Source: Micromonospora sp. LH3U1 (lineage in GTDB: Bacteria > Actinomycetota > Actinomycetes > Mycobacteriales > Micromonosporaceae). From it: DNA of 64,000 bases. The notes below the pieces were generated by a model, which saw only the letters and a list, made by a program, of their open reading frames with translations, did no database searches and was not told the DNA's origin. The DNA lies in the NCBI RefSeq assembly GCF_028475105.1, contig NZ_CP116936.1, positions 310,001 through 374,000 of the forward strand, read 5' to 3'. Shown one piece after another: positions 1 through 8,016 of this stretch. Numbering within the stretch: position 1 is the stretch's first letter; each line of letters starts with the position of its first letter. Made by a program: the position numbers and the translations under genes.

Positions 1-765
1 GGTGGAGCCCGATGACTTACGGTGGCACGGGGCGCGAAGGTCCTCGCGCCAGTCCTCCCAGGTGCCGCCTGGCTTCGAGCTTCTGATCCTCTCCAGGTTG
101 ACCGGCGTCAGCGTGCGGCTCTTGTGGAGACGATCCGTTGGGTCTACTTTCCCGTGGGCGAGCGGGGGAAGTCCCCGAATGGCGCGTTCGACGGTGACAT
201 AGTCGGTCGACACGAGTGCGCCCTTGGGTACGCGAATATCACCAAGTAATGAAGCGACGAGAACCATTCGGCGGCGATGTTGGGGAACTCCGTATGCGGG
301 GCAATAGCACGACTCGAAGTGGACCGAGTAGCCGAGCTCTCTCAGCTTGAGGACGAATTCCTTGAACACCGCGGTGCTTCCAATGCGGGGAACGTTCTCC
401 ATGGTGACGACTTCGGGCCTTGTGCCCTCCACCAGGCGGCGAACTTCGTTCACGAGCGGCCACTGGGCTTCTTGGGAGGTGTCGGCACCCCGCCGGTACG
501 AAGAGAACGGCTGGCAAGGGGCGCAACCAGCCAATACACGGACGGATCCCTTCGGCCACATGGCGGCTAACTCGCTGGCCTTCAACTCCCGCACGTCCTT
601 CTTGTGAAAAGGTGCGCGGACGTTGGCGCGGTAGGGATAGTCGCAGGTGGCGTCGATGTCGACTCCCGCGACGACGTCAATGCCCGCGTCCTGTAGGCCG
701 TACGACAGGCCGCCCACCCCGCAGAATAGGTCAACTGCGGCGATCTTGAGGGGTCGTGGGGCCAT
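1..765 (-). CDS. C5-cytosine DNA methyltransferase (partial, runs off left edge)
   Basis: This protein transfers a methyl group from SAM to C5 of cytosine in a specific DNA site. The 255 visible codons from ATG 765 show the ordered motifs of the family: motif I DLFCGVGG (residues 12-19), catalytic motif IV with the APCQPF core (Cys84), motif VI ENV (123-125) and motif VIII QHRRR (about 162-166). The target-recognition domain and the C-terminal motifs lie outside the window. It is transcribed away from the sigma/drm block, from the intergenic region that holds a perfect palindrome. C5 methyltransferases are the modification enzyme of class 2 DISARM (DrmMII) and of some Druantia systems, so it probably belongs to this defence locus. 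The neighbouring Vsr gene fits an enzyme making 5-methylcytosine. An ordinary solitary or type II methyltransferase remains possible. Confidence 0.93.
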   Translation of the reverse strand, partial: MAPRPLKIAAVDLFCGVGGLSYGLQDAGIDVVAGVDIDATCDYPYRANVRAPFHKKDVRELKASELAAMWPKGSVRVLAGCAPCQPFSSYRRGADTSQEAQWPLVNEVRRLVEGTRPEVVTMENVPRIGSTAVFKEFVLKLRELGYSVHFESCYCPAYGVPQHRRRMVLVASLLGDIRVPKGALVSTDYVTVERAIRGLPPLAHGKVDPTDRLHKSRTLTPVNLERIRSSKPGGTWEDWREDLRAPCHRKSSGST

Positions 766-1058
766 GCTCGGATCTTAGTTGGTTGACGACCTTCAACGCT
801 GGCTGGCGTCCTCGCCAGGCTCCAGGCCCGAGCGGAAGTTGCAGTGGGCTGCCTAACTGTCCACTGTGCGACACATGTGCCCGTCGCTCGACGGGTGTGG
901 GAGCGCTAGCGTTTCCACATGACTCATGATCGACGCTGGAGCGGCGCTGGCTGCGACGTGAGGCGCCGCTGCCCACTGGGCGAATGGAACACTTGTTCCA
1001 TTCGTCCGGTTCTGTCGTAGCCCAGCCCTACGCTCGGTTCACACGACGAGGAGGGCAC
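766..1058. promoter_or_regulatory. divergent control region between methyltransferase and sigma/DISARM block
   Basis: This is a 293-bp gene-free stretch between two diverging genes. It must contain the promoters for the leftward C5 methyltransferase and the rightward sigma-drmA-drmB unit. It is visibly less GC-rich than the rest of the window. The only clear structure is the perfect inverted repeat at 981-1004. I could not identify convincing -35/-10 pairs by eye. An open frame in phase with the sigma factor reaches up to 984, but it starts inside the palindrome and lacks a ribosome-binding site. Confidence 0.6.
981..1004. promoter_or_regulatory. perfect 10-bp inverted repeat, probable operator
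   Basis: The arms CGAATGGAAC and GTTCCATTCG are exact reverse complements separated by ACTT. The centre reads GAAC-N4-GTTC, which is the core of actinobacterial LexA (SOS) boxes, although the flanking base differs from the usual TCGAAC form. It lies 54 bp before the sigma-factor start and 215 bp before the methyltransferase start, so a bound repressor could silence one or both. It could be a LexA site or the site of another dimeric repressor; no dedicated repressor gene is visible next to it. Confidence 0.6.
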
Positions 1059-2666
1059 ATGACGGCGGCCATGAGGGCTTCAGCGCCACCTTCCGCGCGT
1101 GTGTCCGCAGCTCTCGCTGAAGAGCTGCGGGGGATTCTCGATCGACACGAGGGTCCTCGAGCGCAGTCGCTCGTGGCGGACTTCGCCGTCCGCCATCGCC
1201 TCACCCACAACGATGTCGACGCCTTGTTGGTGATGCTGACCCGGCAGCGAGCCGCGAGCCACACGGCGTCGCCATCCTGCCCGTCGGCAACTGGGCCGTC
1301 CTCGCCGGCCCACCTCGTCGGTCCGGCGAAGGCTGAGGACCCCAGCCTGCAGGGCTGCTCGCCCCTCGTCTCGGCCGTCGGCGAGCAAGACGAGGAGCAA
1401 GACGAGGACAGCCTTGCCTGGATGTTCGAAGACGTCCCTGAGCCGTCCGCATTTCCGGCGTCCGACGACGCGGTGGGCAAGGCGTTCGAGGACCTGTTCG
1501 GTGACTGGAGCCGTACGGGCGGCAAGCTGACGCGGGCCGAGATCGCTCTGCTCGCGACACGACGTGGCCTCTCCGCCGATCAACACGGTGAGCTGCTGGG
1601 CCTGTTGGAGGGCGCTGGCGTTGAACTGCCCGCGCCCGTAGAGGTGCGCCCGGTGAGATCCGCGGCCAAGGGCTACGAGCTGCAAGGGGACAGTGTCCGC
1701 CAATACCTGCGGGCCATTGGCCGATATCCCCTGATCAACGCCGTACGCGAGGTCGAGCTCTGGTCCCTGATTCGGCAGGGGGAGGCGGCGCGATGCACAC
1801 TTGATGCCGGCTGGAGCGAACTCTCACGAAAAGACCGACGATCGCTGCGTGACCGTGTCGACGACGGGCGGGCGGCGCACGCCGAGTTGGTGTCTGCAAA
1901 CTTGCGGCTCGTGGTGTCGATCGCCAAGGCCAACCAGTACCACCACAGCGGCGTCGAGTTCGCCGACCGGATTCAAGATGGCAACCTCGGCCTGATGCAC
2001 GCGGCAGACCTCTTCGATGGCTCCAAGGGTTGCAAGTTCTCCACCTACGCGACCTGGTGGATCAAGCAGTCCATCGATCGAGGCATCGCCAATCACGGAC
2101 GAACCATCCGCATTCCCGTCCATGTCCACCAGCAACTGCGGAAGGTCGCGAAGGCGGCCCGGAAGCTGACTGCCCGGCTGGATCGGGAGCCCAGCCTTGC
2201 CGAGCTCGCCGACGCGACCGAGATGGAAGCTGGGAAGGTGCAAGCGATGCTGGACTACCTGCGCCCGAATCTCAGTCTCGACATGCTCTACGGCGACGAA
2301 GGCGACCTTAGGCTGTCGGACATTCTCGTTCACGAGCAGGAACGCGACGGACGCACCGACCCGGCGGAGATTGTCGGTCACGCGATGCTTAATTCGGACA
2401 TCGAACGCACCCTCCGGAAGTTGCTGTCCGAGAGGGAAGCGAGTGTGATCCGACGTCGGTTCGGCCTTGGCACCGGCGAGGAGGAGACTCTGGACGAGAT
2501 CGGCGCCGACTACGGCGTCACCCGTGAACGAATCCGGCAAATTCAGATGAAGGCGATGAAGACGCTCCGAGAGCACAAAGGTGCCGCAGCCCTGCGTTCC
2601 TACGTGACCGACGGTCCCGCGGCCGACCTGTCCACTGGATCTGTCAAGGGAGAGCGTGATGAGTGA
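1059..2666 (+). CDS. sigma-70-family RNA polymerase sigma factor of the defence locus
   Basis: A 535-aa group 1/2-like sigma factor that would direct RNA polymerase to particular promoters. ATG 1059 is chosen because GAGGAGGG (1048-1055) lies just upstream. The N-terminus holds two copies of a region-1.1-like helical segment (about residues 10-60 and 145-190) joined by an acidic linker. Region 1.2 begins near residue 230 and region 2 spans about 276-343 with an FADRIQDGNLGL core and a FSTYATWWIKQ segment. Region 3 follows, and region 4 (about 449-507) ends with the GVTRERIRQIQ helix-turn-helix. It overlaps the start of drmA by 8 bases, so the two are translationally coupled. A sigma factor leading a defence operon is unusual; it may transcribe the operon itself or phage-responsive genes, which is inference. 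Confidence 0.9.
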   Translation: MTAAMRASAPPSARVSAALAEELRGILDRHEGPRAQSLVADFAVRHRLTHNDVDALLVMLTRQRAASHTASPSCPSATGPSSPAHLVGPAKAEDPSLQGCSPLVSAVGEQDEEQDEDSLAWMFEDVPEPSAFPASDDAVGKAFEDLFGDWSRTGGKLTRAEIALLATRRGLSADQHGELLGLLEGAGVELPAPVEVRPVRSAAKGYELQGDSVRQYLRAIGRYPLINAVREVELWSLIRQGEAARCTLDAGWSELSRKDRRSLRDRVDDGRAAHAELVSANLRLVVSIAKANQYHHSGVEFADRIQDGNLGLMHAADLFDGSKGCKFSTYATWWIKQSIDRGIANHGRTIRIPVHVHQQLRKVAKAARKLTARLDREPSLAELADATEMEAGKVQAMLDYLRPNLSLDMLYGDEGDLRLSDILVHEQERDGRTDPAEIVGHAMLNSDIERTLRKLLSEREASVIRRRFGLGTGEEETLDEIGADYGVTRERIRQIQMKAMKTLREHKGAAALRSYVTDGPAADLSTGSVKGERDE

Positions 2667-5600
2667 CAGCAAGGGGCAGACGCTCGAAGAGGCGTGCGAC
2701 AGGTTCGTCGCCTGGCTGGACCGTCGGGTGGTGGCGGCGGGTCGCGGCGATGGCCTGGACCGACTGGAAGTGGATCCGTCGGGGACCTTCTGGCTGGGGC
2801 GGCTCGCCTGCGAGGACGAGGTGCGAAAGGGCACCAGCGACGACCGAGCGGAGCGGCTCGACCCGTGCGCGATCGGCATCCGGTTCCGTCCGGCCGAGGC
2901 CCCGCCGTGGTCGATGACGGTGACGGTGCGGGCCCGCGCCTGGGTCAAGGACCCCAAGGATGGTCCGGACCCGGACCGGCGCTGGTGGCGTACCGGTCTC
3001 GTCGAGGAGGATATCTCCGTCGTGGTCGGCGCCGGTGGCGGGATCTTCGGCGCGAAGCAGCTACGAGATGCCTTCGCCGCGGTCGGTGCGCCGGGCCTGA
3101 CCGCTGAAGTTCGGGTCGACGTGGAGGATTGGCACCGGGACACCGAGCTTGTCGTGCAGCTGGTAAACACCAGCCCGGAGAAGTCGCGCGGCGGCCTGAC
3201 CGACTCGCACCTCTACGAGACGCAGCTGGAGGTTTCAGGGCTCGCCACCACCCCGTTCCAGTTGGAGGCCCTGCCCGACAGCTTCCGTTACGACCGCGAC
3301 GTGCCGGCGTACGGCATCAACGTCGGTGTCGAGGTGCCAGCGCCTGGGGTGTTCCGCAGCTCCGACACCATCACGGTACAGACCGTCCGCCCCGGATATT
3401 GGAACAGCAGCCGGCCGGAGCCGACGCTGTCGTTCGAGCGGCTCGCTGCCGATCCGATTCCGGAACTCACCGCCCTGGTCGAGGCGCTCGAAGAGTACGA
3501 CCACACCCACTGGTCGGAGCCGGCGTTGGCGGCCAGGGAGGTGGCCGAGGGCTGGACACCGGGAATGCGTGCCGAGGCGAACAAGGCGGCAGCCGAGGTG
3601 TTCGCCGAACTCGACCGGCTGCGGACCGGGCTGGAGCTTCTGCAGACCAATCGGGACATCCGCCTGTCGTTCCAGCTGATGAACAGGGCGATCGGGCTGA
3701 GCGCGAAGGGACGCGGCTACGACTCCTGGCGGCCGTTCCAGGTTGGGTTCCTGCTGTCCGCAATCCGCTTCCTCGCCGAACCCGCCAAGGACGCGAAGGT
3801 CGTCGACACCGTCTGGTTCGCCACCGGTGGCGGCAAGACCGAAACCTACCTAGGGCTGTTGTTGACGACGGCCTTCCTCGATCGGCTGACCGGCAAGCGT
3901 ACCGGCGTGACGGCCTGGTCCCGGTTCCCTCTCCGGCTGCTGAGCTTGCAGCAGACGCAGCGTTTCGCCGATGCGCTCGCCGGCGCCGAGCTGGTCCGCC
4001 AGGAGGCGGTGTCACTCCAGGAGGCGAACGTCAAGGGTGCTCCGTTCAGCCTCGGGTTCCTCGTCGGCAAGGCTGGTACGCCCAACAAGATCGTGCCCAA
4101 GCCGGAGGAGAACGAGATCGACCCGGACAGCCCGGGCATGCCTGACAAGTACCGGGTGCTGCTGCACTGTCCGTTCTGCCGGAACGAGAACCTGCGGATG
4201 AGGTTCGACCGTCAGCGTTGGAAGCTGGAGCATCACTGCACCAACACGCAGTGTCCCTGGAAGCGGGGTGCCCTGCCGGTGTACATCGTCGACCAGGAGA
4301 TTTTCCGCTTCCTCCCGACCGTGGTGGTGGGGACGCTCGACAAGGCCGCGTCGATCGGCCTGCAGCAGGCGATGCGCGGCCTCGTCGGGCCGCCGCAGAA
4401 GCTCTGCTCGGTCGACTGGCACGGCTTCACCTACGCGACCAGGTCGAAGACGCCCAACGGCTGTCTGGTACCCGACTGCCAGGGAACCCTCAACCCGCTG
4501 CCGATGCCGGCGGAGCGGTTCGCGCCGTCGCTACGGTTGCAGGACGAGTTGCACCTGCTCCGCGACAGTCTGGGTGCCGTTGACTCGCACTACGAAAGCC
4601 TGCTCGACTATCTGCAGAACGAGCTGACCGGTAGCCACGCCAAGATCGTCGCCAGCAGCGCGACCCTCACCGGCTACTCCCACCAGGTCAAGGTCCTCTA
4701 CCAACGCGAAGGCCGGGTTTTCCCACAGCAAGGCCCCCGCTCCGGCGAGTCGTTCTGGACGGTGCGCAAGGAAGAGAAACTGCGACGCTTCGTCGCGGTC
4801 GCACCGCGCGGGGTGACGCTGGAGCACGTCAGCGACCGGACCCTGGATGCCTTGCAGCGCTGCGTCCGCAGGCTGATCGACGAGCCGTCGGCCGTCTGCG
4901 CGGAAGCCGGTATCGATCCGAAGCATGTCGACGAGCTGCTCAGCCTCTATGGCACGAACGTGGTGTACGGCTCCACCCTCTACGACGTCGAGGCCGCCGG
5001 TCGAAGCCTGGGCAGCAACAACACCGTCGACGGCATCAACGTCGAGCAGCTCACCGGACAGACCGACTTCGACGAGGTGCGCGACATCCTGGAGCGGTTG
5101 GAGAAGCCCGAGGAGAAGTTCGAGGATCGCATCCACGTGATCGCGGCCAGCTCGATGTTGTCGCACGGGGTGGACATCGACCGGCTCAACACGATGGTCA
5201 TGCTGGGTCTGCCGTTGACGACGGCCGAGTTCATCCAGACCACCGCCCGCGTCGGCCGCCGGCACCCGGGACTGGTGTACGTCCTGCACAAGATTGGTCG
5301 GGAACGCGACGCCCAGACGTTTCGGCATTTCGACAAGTACGTGAGCCAGGGTGATCGGTTCGTCGACGCCATTCCGATCACGCGCCGCAGCCGGCGGGTG
5401 CTGGCTCTCACGCTTCCCGGGATGGTCGCGGCTCGCACCCTGATGGTGCACGAACCGGCCAGCAAGCAGCGATTGAGCACACCGGCGAAGCTGCGCCAGT
5501 ACGTCCGCGACGCGAAACTGACGCCCGATGACGAGGCGGCGGCCGTGGCTGAGATTCTCGGCCTCGTCGGTCCGGAGGACATTCTGCACCGGCAGCAGAT

Positions 5601-5736
5601 CGTCGAGTGGGTCCGCGACTGGTTCGCCGATCTTGAGGACCCAGCCACCAAGGCCCAGTTCATCAGCCAGATCGGCCACCCCTCCCCCATGAGAAGCCTC
5701 CGCGACGTCGAGGCCCAAGCTCCGATTCACGACTGA
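2659..5736 (+). CDS. drmA: DrmA-like DISARM helicase
   Basis: A 1025-aa superfamily 2 helicase, core component of DISARM anti-phage systems. Visible motifs are Walker A TGGGKTE (about residues 389-395), a CxxC zinc-like cluster starting with CPFC (about 503) and a second cysteine pair further on, the DExH box inside RLQDELHLL (about 628), and motifs V-VI SHGVDIDRL and TTARVGRRHPG (about 833-870). The QDELH form of the DExH box is characteristic of DrmA. ATG 2659 follows GGGAGAG (2648-2654); a GTG directly before it (2656) is an alternative. It overlaps the sigma gene and is followed after 11 bases by drmB. In DISARM, DrmA and DrmB form a complex that engages incoming DNA with 5' overhangs (known from the family, not visible here). 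Confidence 0.9.
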   Translation: MSDSKGQTLEEACDRFVAWLDRRVVAAGRGDGLDRLEVDPSGTFWLGRLACEDEVRKGTSDDRAERLDPCAIGIRFRPAEAPPWSMTVTVRARAWVKDPKDGPDPDRRWWRTGLVEEDISVVVGAGGGIFGAKQLRDAFAAVGAPGLTAEVRVDVEDWHRDTELVVQLVNTSPEKSRGGLTDSHLYETQLEVSGLATTPFQLEALPDSFRYDRDVPAYGINVGVEVPAPGVFRSSDTITVQTVRPGYWNSSRPEPTLSFERLAADPIPELTALVEALEEYDHTHWSEPALAAREVAEGWTPGMRAEANKAAAEVFAELDRLRTGLELLQTNRDIRLSFQLMNRAIGLSAKGRGYDSWRPFQVGFLLSAIRFLAEPAKDAKVVDTVWFATGGGKTETYLGLLLTTAFLDRLTGKRTGVTAWSRFPLRLLSLQQTQRFADALAGAELVRQEAVSLQEANVKGAPFSLGFLVGKAGTPNKIVPKPEENEIDPDSPGMPDKYRVLLHCPFCRNENLRMRFDRQRWKLEHHCTNTQCPWKRGALPVYIVDQEIFRFLPTVVVGTLDKAASIGLQQAMRGLVGPPQKLCSVDWHGFTYATRSKTPNGCLVPDCQGTLNPLPMPAERFAPSLRLQDELHLLRDSLGAVDSHYESLLDYLQNELTGSHAKIVASSATLTGYSHQVKVLYQREGRVFPQQGPRSGESFWTVRKEEKLRRFVAVAPRGVTLEHVSDRTLDALQRCVRRLIDEPSAVCAEAGIDPKHVDELLSLYGTNVVYGSTLYDVEAAGRSLGSNNTVDGINVEQLTGQTDFDEVRDILERLEKPEEKFEDRIHVIAASSMLSHGVDIDRLNTMVMLGLPLTTAEFIQTTARVGRRHPGLVYVLHKIGRERDAQTFRHFDKYVSQGDRFVDAIPITRRSRRVLALTLPGMVAARTLMVHEPASKQRLSTPAKLRQYVRDAKLTPDDEAAAVAEILGLVGPEDILHRQQIVEWVRDWFADLEDPATKAQFISQIGHPSPMRSLRDVEAQAPIHD

Positions 5737-5747
5737 AGGCGGACGAG

Positions 5748-7487
5748 ATGACGAAGTTGGGTTCTCGCAGCGGCAGCCAGATCCTGCGGACCTTCCTGCC
5801 GGAGCAGACGGTCGACCTGCGTGGTGACATCTACCGGGTCGACGAGTGGTCGGCCCCGAGCCCGATCGAGATCGACTCCGATGTGGTGCGGTGGAGTCTG
5901 TTGACCGAGATCGGCCCGTGGACCGCCAACGACAAGGACGGCGGCATGGCCGGGGATCTGCTGCGCAGGGTGCCGGTGGAGGTCGTCGAACTCGACGATC
6001 GTCGTGGCGTGACGGTGGAGCGATACCCCCGAGTCTGGTTGTGCCGGGTCTGCAAACGCATCGGTAAGTCCGAGGATGCCCGCTGCAAGTGTGGCAAGCG
6101 TGCCTGGGGTCAGCTTCATTTCGTCGGCGTACATGAATGCGGTGCGATCACCGAGCCCTGGATCCGGCGCTGCCCGCAGCACGACGACGTACGGGTGGTC
6201 GTGCCGAAGAGCGCCAAGGCCGCGGACATCCGTTTCGTGTGCCCCGTTTGTGACACGCCGACCATGCCGGCGGGGCTGGGTTTCAACAAGAAGTGCGTGT
6301 GCGGTGACGGCCTCGTGCGGTGGAACGTTCACAAGGCCCGCATGGTCTACGTGCCGCGCGGCATGGTGCTGATCAACCCACCGCGGCCGGAACACCGGGA
6401 GAACTTGAAACTTGCCGGCGGTTCGCGTAAGGCGTTGATCTGGGTGGTCGAGGGGTTGACGGTGGCCAGGCCCGCCGACGTGACGGCAAAGCAGACCCGT
6501 AAGGAACTGGTCGACCAACTGATCGGCAGCAAGATGCCGCCGGAAATCGCGGAGCAGATGGCAACGGTCGCCGAGCAGGCCGGCCAATTGGCCAAGGCCG
6601 GCGATCACCCGACCGACCGGCTCCCTCCGGCCCGGCGTGAGGTGGCCGAACGGGAGGCCGTCGACATCGCGATGGCGTTGGCGGAGAGCCGGACGCCGAC
6701 GACGGCACTGCGCCTGCCGGATCCCGACGATCCGCTCGAGAAGCGCTACCGGGAGAAGTACCCGCCGGCCCTGCGTCGGGCCGGCATCGACGGGCTCGAC
6801 CTGGTCGACAGATTTCCGATCCTCAACGCCATGTACGGCTACACACGGGGTGAAGACGATCCGTCGAAGTGCCGGCTGGTGCCGTTCCGGCGCAAGCGGG
6901 GCGGCTACCGGCTCTACGGCAACCTCGCCGAGACTGAGGCGTTCCTGATCCGGCTCGACCCAATCCGCGTCGCGACGTGGCTGGCCGGACGTGGACATCG
7001 GCTAGCGGGGTGGACGCCGGAGTGCGCCGACCCGGTCGTGGCCCGAGTCGCCATCCTGGAGGCGGCCCAGGTTCCCAACAAACGCGACGATCCGCAGATG
7101 GAGTCGGTTGGCGCCGACGTGCTCAAGCTGATTCACACCTACGCGCACCGGCTCATCCGGCAGACCGCCGTCTTCTCCGGCATCGAACGCGACGCGCTCA
7201 GCGAGTACCTCGTACCCCACCATCTCGGCTTCTTCCTGTACGCGGCCGCTCGGGGTGACTTCGTGCTCGGCGGCATGCAGGCGGTGTTCGAGTCTAACCT
7301 CGACGATCTGTTGACCGCGTTCGTCGATGCGGAACACCGCTGTCCGTTGGATCCCGGTTGTGGGATCGGCAGTGGGGCTTGTGCGGCCTGCGTTCACCTG
7401 GGTGAGCCGTCGTGTCGATTCTTCAATCGGTTCCTGGACCGCGGCGTGTTGTTCGGGCGGAACGGCTACCTGCGAATCTCGACATGA
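5748..7487 (+). CDS. drmB: DrmB-like DISARM protein (DUF1998)
   Basis: A 579-aa DUF1998 protein, partner of DrmA. The N-terminal part has two cysteine-rich zinc-ribbon-like clusters (CRVC...CKCG at about residues 100-118 and CPVC...CVCG at about 166-186). The C-terminal DUF1998 segment carries LVPHHLGFFLY, FVLGGMQAVFE and a final cysteine cluster CPLDPGC...CAAC...C, about residues 480-560. ATG 5748 is preceded by GAAGGCGGA. It lies 11 bases after drmA, so the two are co-transcribed. Its last 65 bases overlap the 3' end of the antisense vsr gene. The length fits DrmB (about 600 aa). Confidence 0.88.
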   Translation: MTKLGSRSGSQILRTFLPEQTVDLRGDIYRVDEWSAPSPIEIDSDVVRWSLLTEIGPWTANDKDGGMAGDLLRRVPVEVVELDDRRGVTVERYPRVWLCRVCKRIGKSEDARCKCGKRAWGQLHFVGVHECGAITEPWIRRCPQHDDVRVVVPKSAKAADIRFVCPVCDTPTMPAGLGFNKKCVCGDGLVRWNVHKARMVYVPRGMVLINPPRPEHRENLKLAGGSRKALIWVVEGLTVARPADVTAKQTRKELVDQLIGSKMPPEIAEQMATVAEQAGQLAKAGDHPTDRLPPARREVAEREAVDIAMALAESRTPTTALRLPDPDDPLEKRYREKYPPALRRAGIDGLDLVDRFPILNAMYGYTRGEDDPSKCRLVPFRRKRGGYRLYGNLAETEAFLIRLDPIRVATWLAGRGHRLAGWTPECADPVVARVAILEAAQVPNKRDDPQMESVGADVLKLIHTYAHRLIRQTAVFSGIERDALSEYLVPHHLGFFLYAAARGDFVLGGMQAVFESNLDDLLTAFVDAEHRCPLDPGCGIGSGACAACVHLGEPSCRFFNRFLDRGVLFGRNGYLRIST

Positions 7488-7902
7488 TCCGCTCCCGCCA
7501 GATCGTTTCCACCCGATCGGCCGCCTCGGTCACCGTCTCGTGTTCCCACACATGGACCGCGATCCATCCCAGTTCGGCCAGCGCGGCGTCCTTGGCTCGG
7601 TCCCGGACGACGTTGCGGTCGAGCTTGGCGACCCACCAGTCTCGGTTGTTGCGGGGCGTCGTGCCGTGCTCAGGGCAGCGGTGCCAGAAGCAGCCATCTA
7701 CGAACACCGCCACCTTCGCCCTGGTCAGCGCGATGTCCGGACGTCCGGGTAACCCGGGGTGGTTGATCCGATACCGTAGCCGGCGCCGATGCAACTCCCG
7801 GCGCAACGCCAGCTCCGGTTTGGTCGAGGCGCGGGCCTGCCGGCTCAGGCGGGCCGAGGTGGCGGTGTCCAGGGGTGTTGGCATGGTCGACTTTCGGCCC
7901 AT
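7423..7902 (-). CDS. vsr: very-short-patch-repair (Vsr) mismatch endonuclease
   Basis: A 159-aa nuclease that nicks at T:G mismatches produced by deamination of 5-methylcytosine. The Vsr signature is clear: GLPGRPDIAL with the catalytic Asp, FVDGCFWHRCP, and NRDWW...KLDRN...RD followed by LGW. ATG 7902 is used; ATG 7884 is a possible shorter start. It is antisense to its neighbours: its 3' end overlaps drmB by 65 bases and its 5' end faces drmD. Vsr usually accompanies a C5 methyltransferase; the one at the left edge of the window is the obvious partner, though about 6.7 kb away. Vsr-like nucleases are also found as DISARM or BREX accessories, so a direct role in defence is possible. Confidence 0.92.
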   Translation of the reverse strand: MGRKSTMPTPLDTATSARLSRQARASTKPELALRRELHRRRLRYRINHPGLPGRPDIALTRAKVAVFVDGCFWHRCPEHGTTPRNNRDWWVAKLDRNVVRDRAKDAALAELGWIAVHVWEHETVTEAADRVETIWRERIMSRFAGSRSARTTRRGPGTD

Positions 7903-8016
7903 CTCTCCAACCTATCTGGGGAGATCGGCGACGCGGTCCAGAGGTTAGGCTGCCCGGACAGAACAACCGACTTATGGGTTGGTGTTCCTTTTGTCAATAT
8001 ATTGGAGATCAGGTCT

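Noticed and set aside
984..1058. Earlier start of the sigma factor at 984
   Set aside because: The start codon lies inside the perfect palindrome, there is no Shine-Dalgarno sequence, and a strong GAGGAGGG precedes ATG 1059.
7789..8016. Earlier start of drmD at 7789
   Set aside because: The extension is antisense to vsr and has no family similarity, while GTG 8017 has a well-spaced GGAG.
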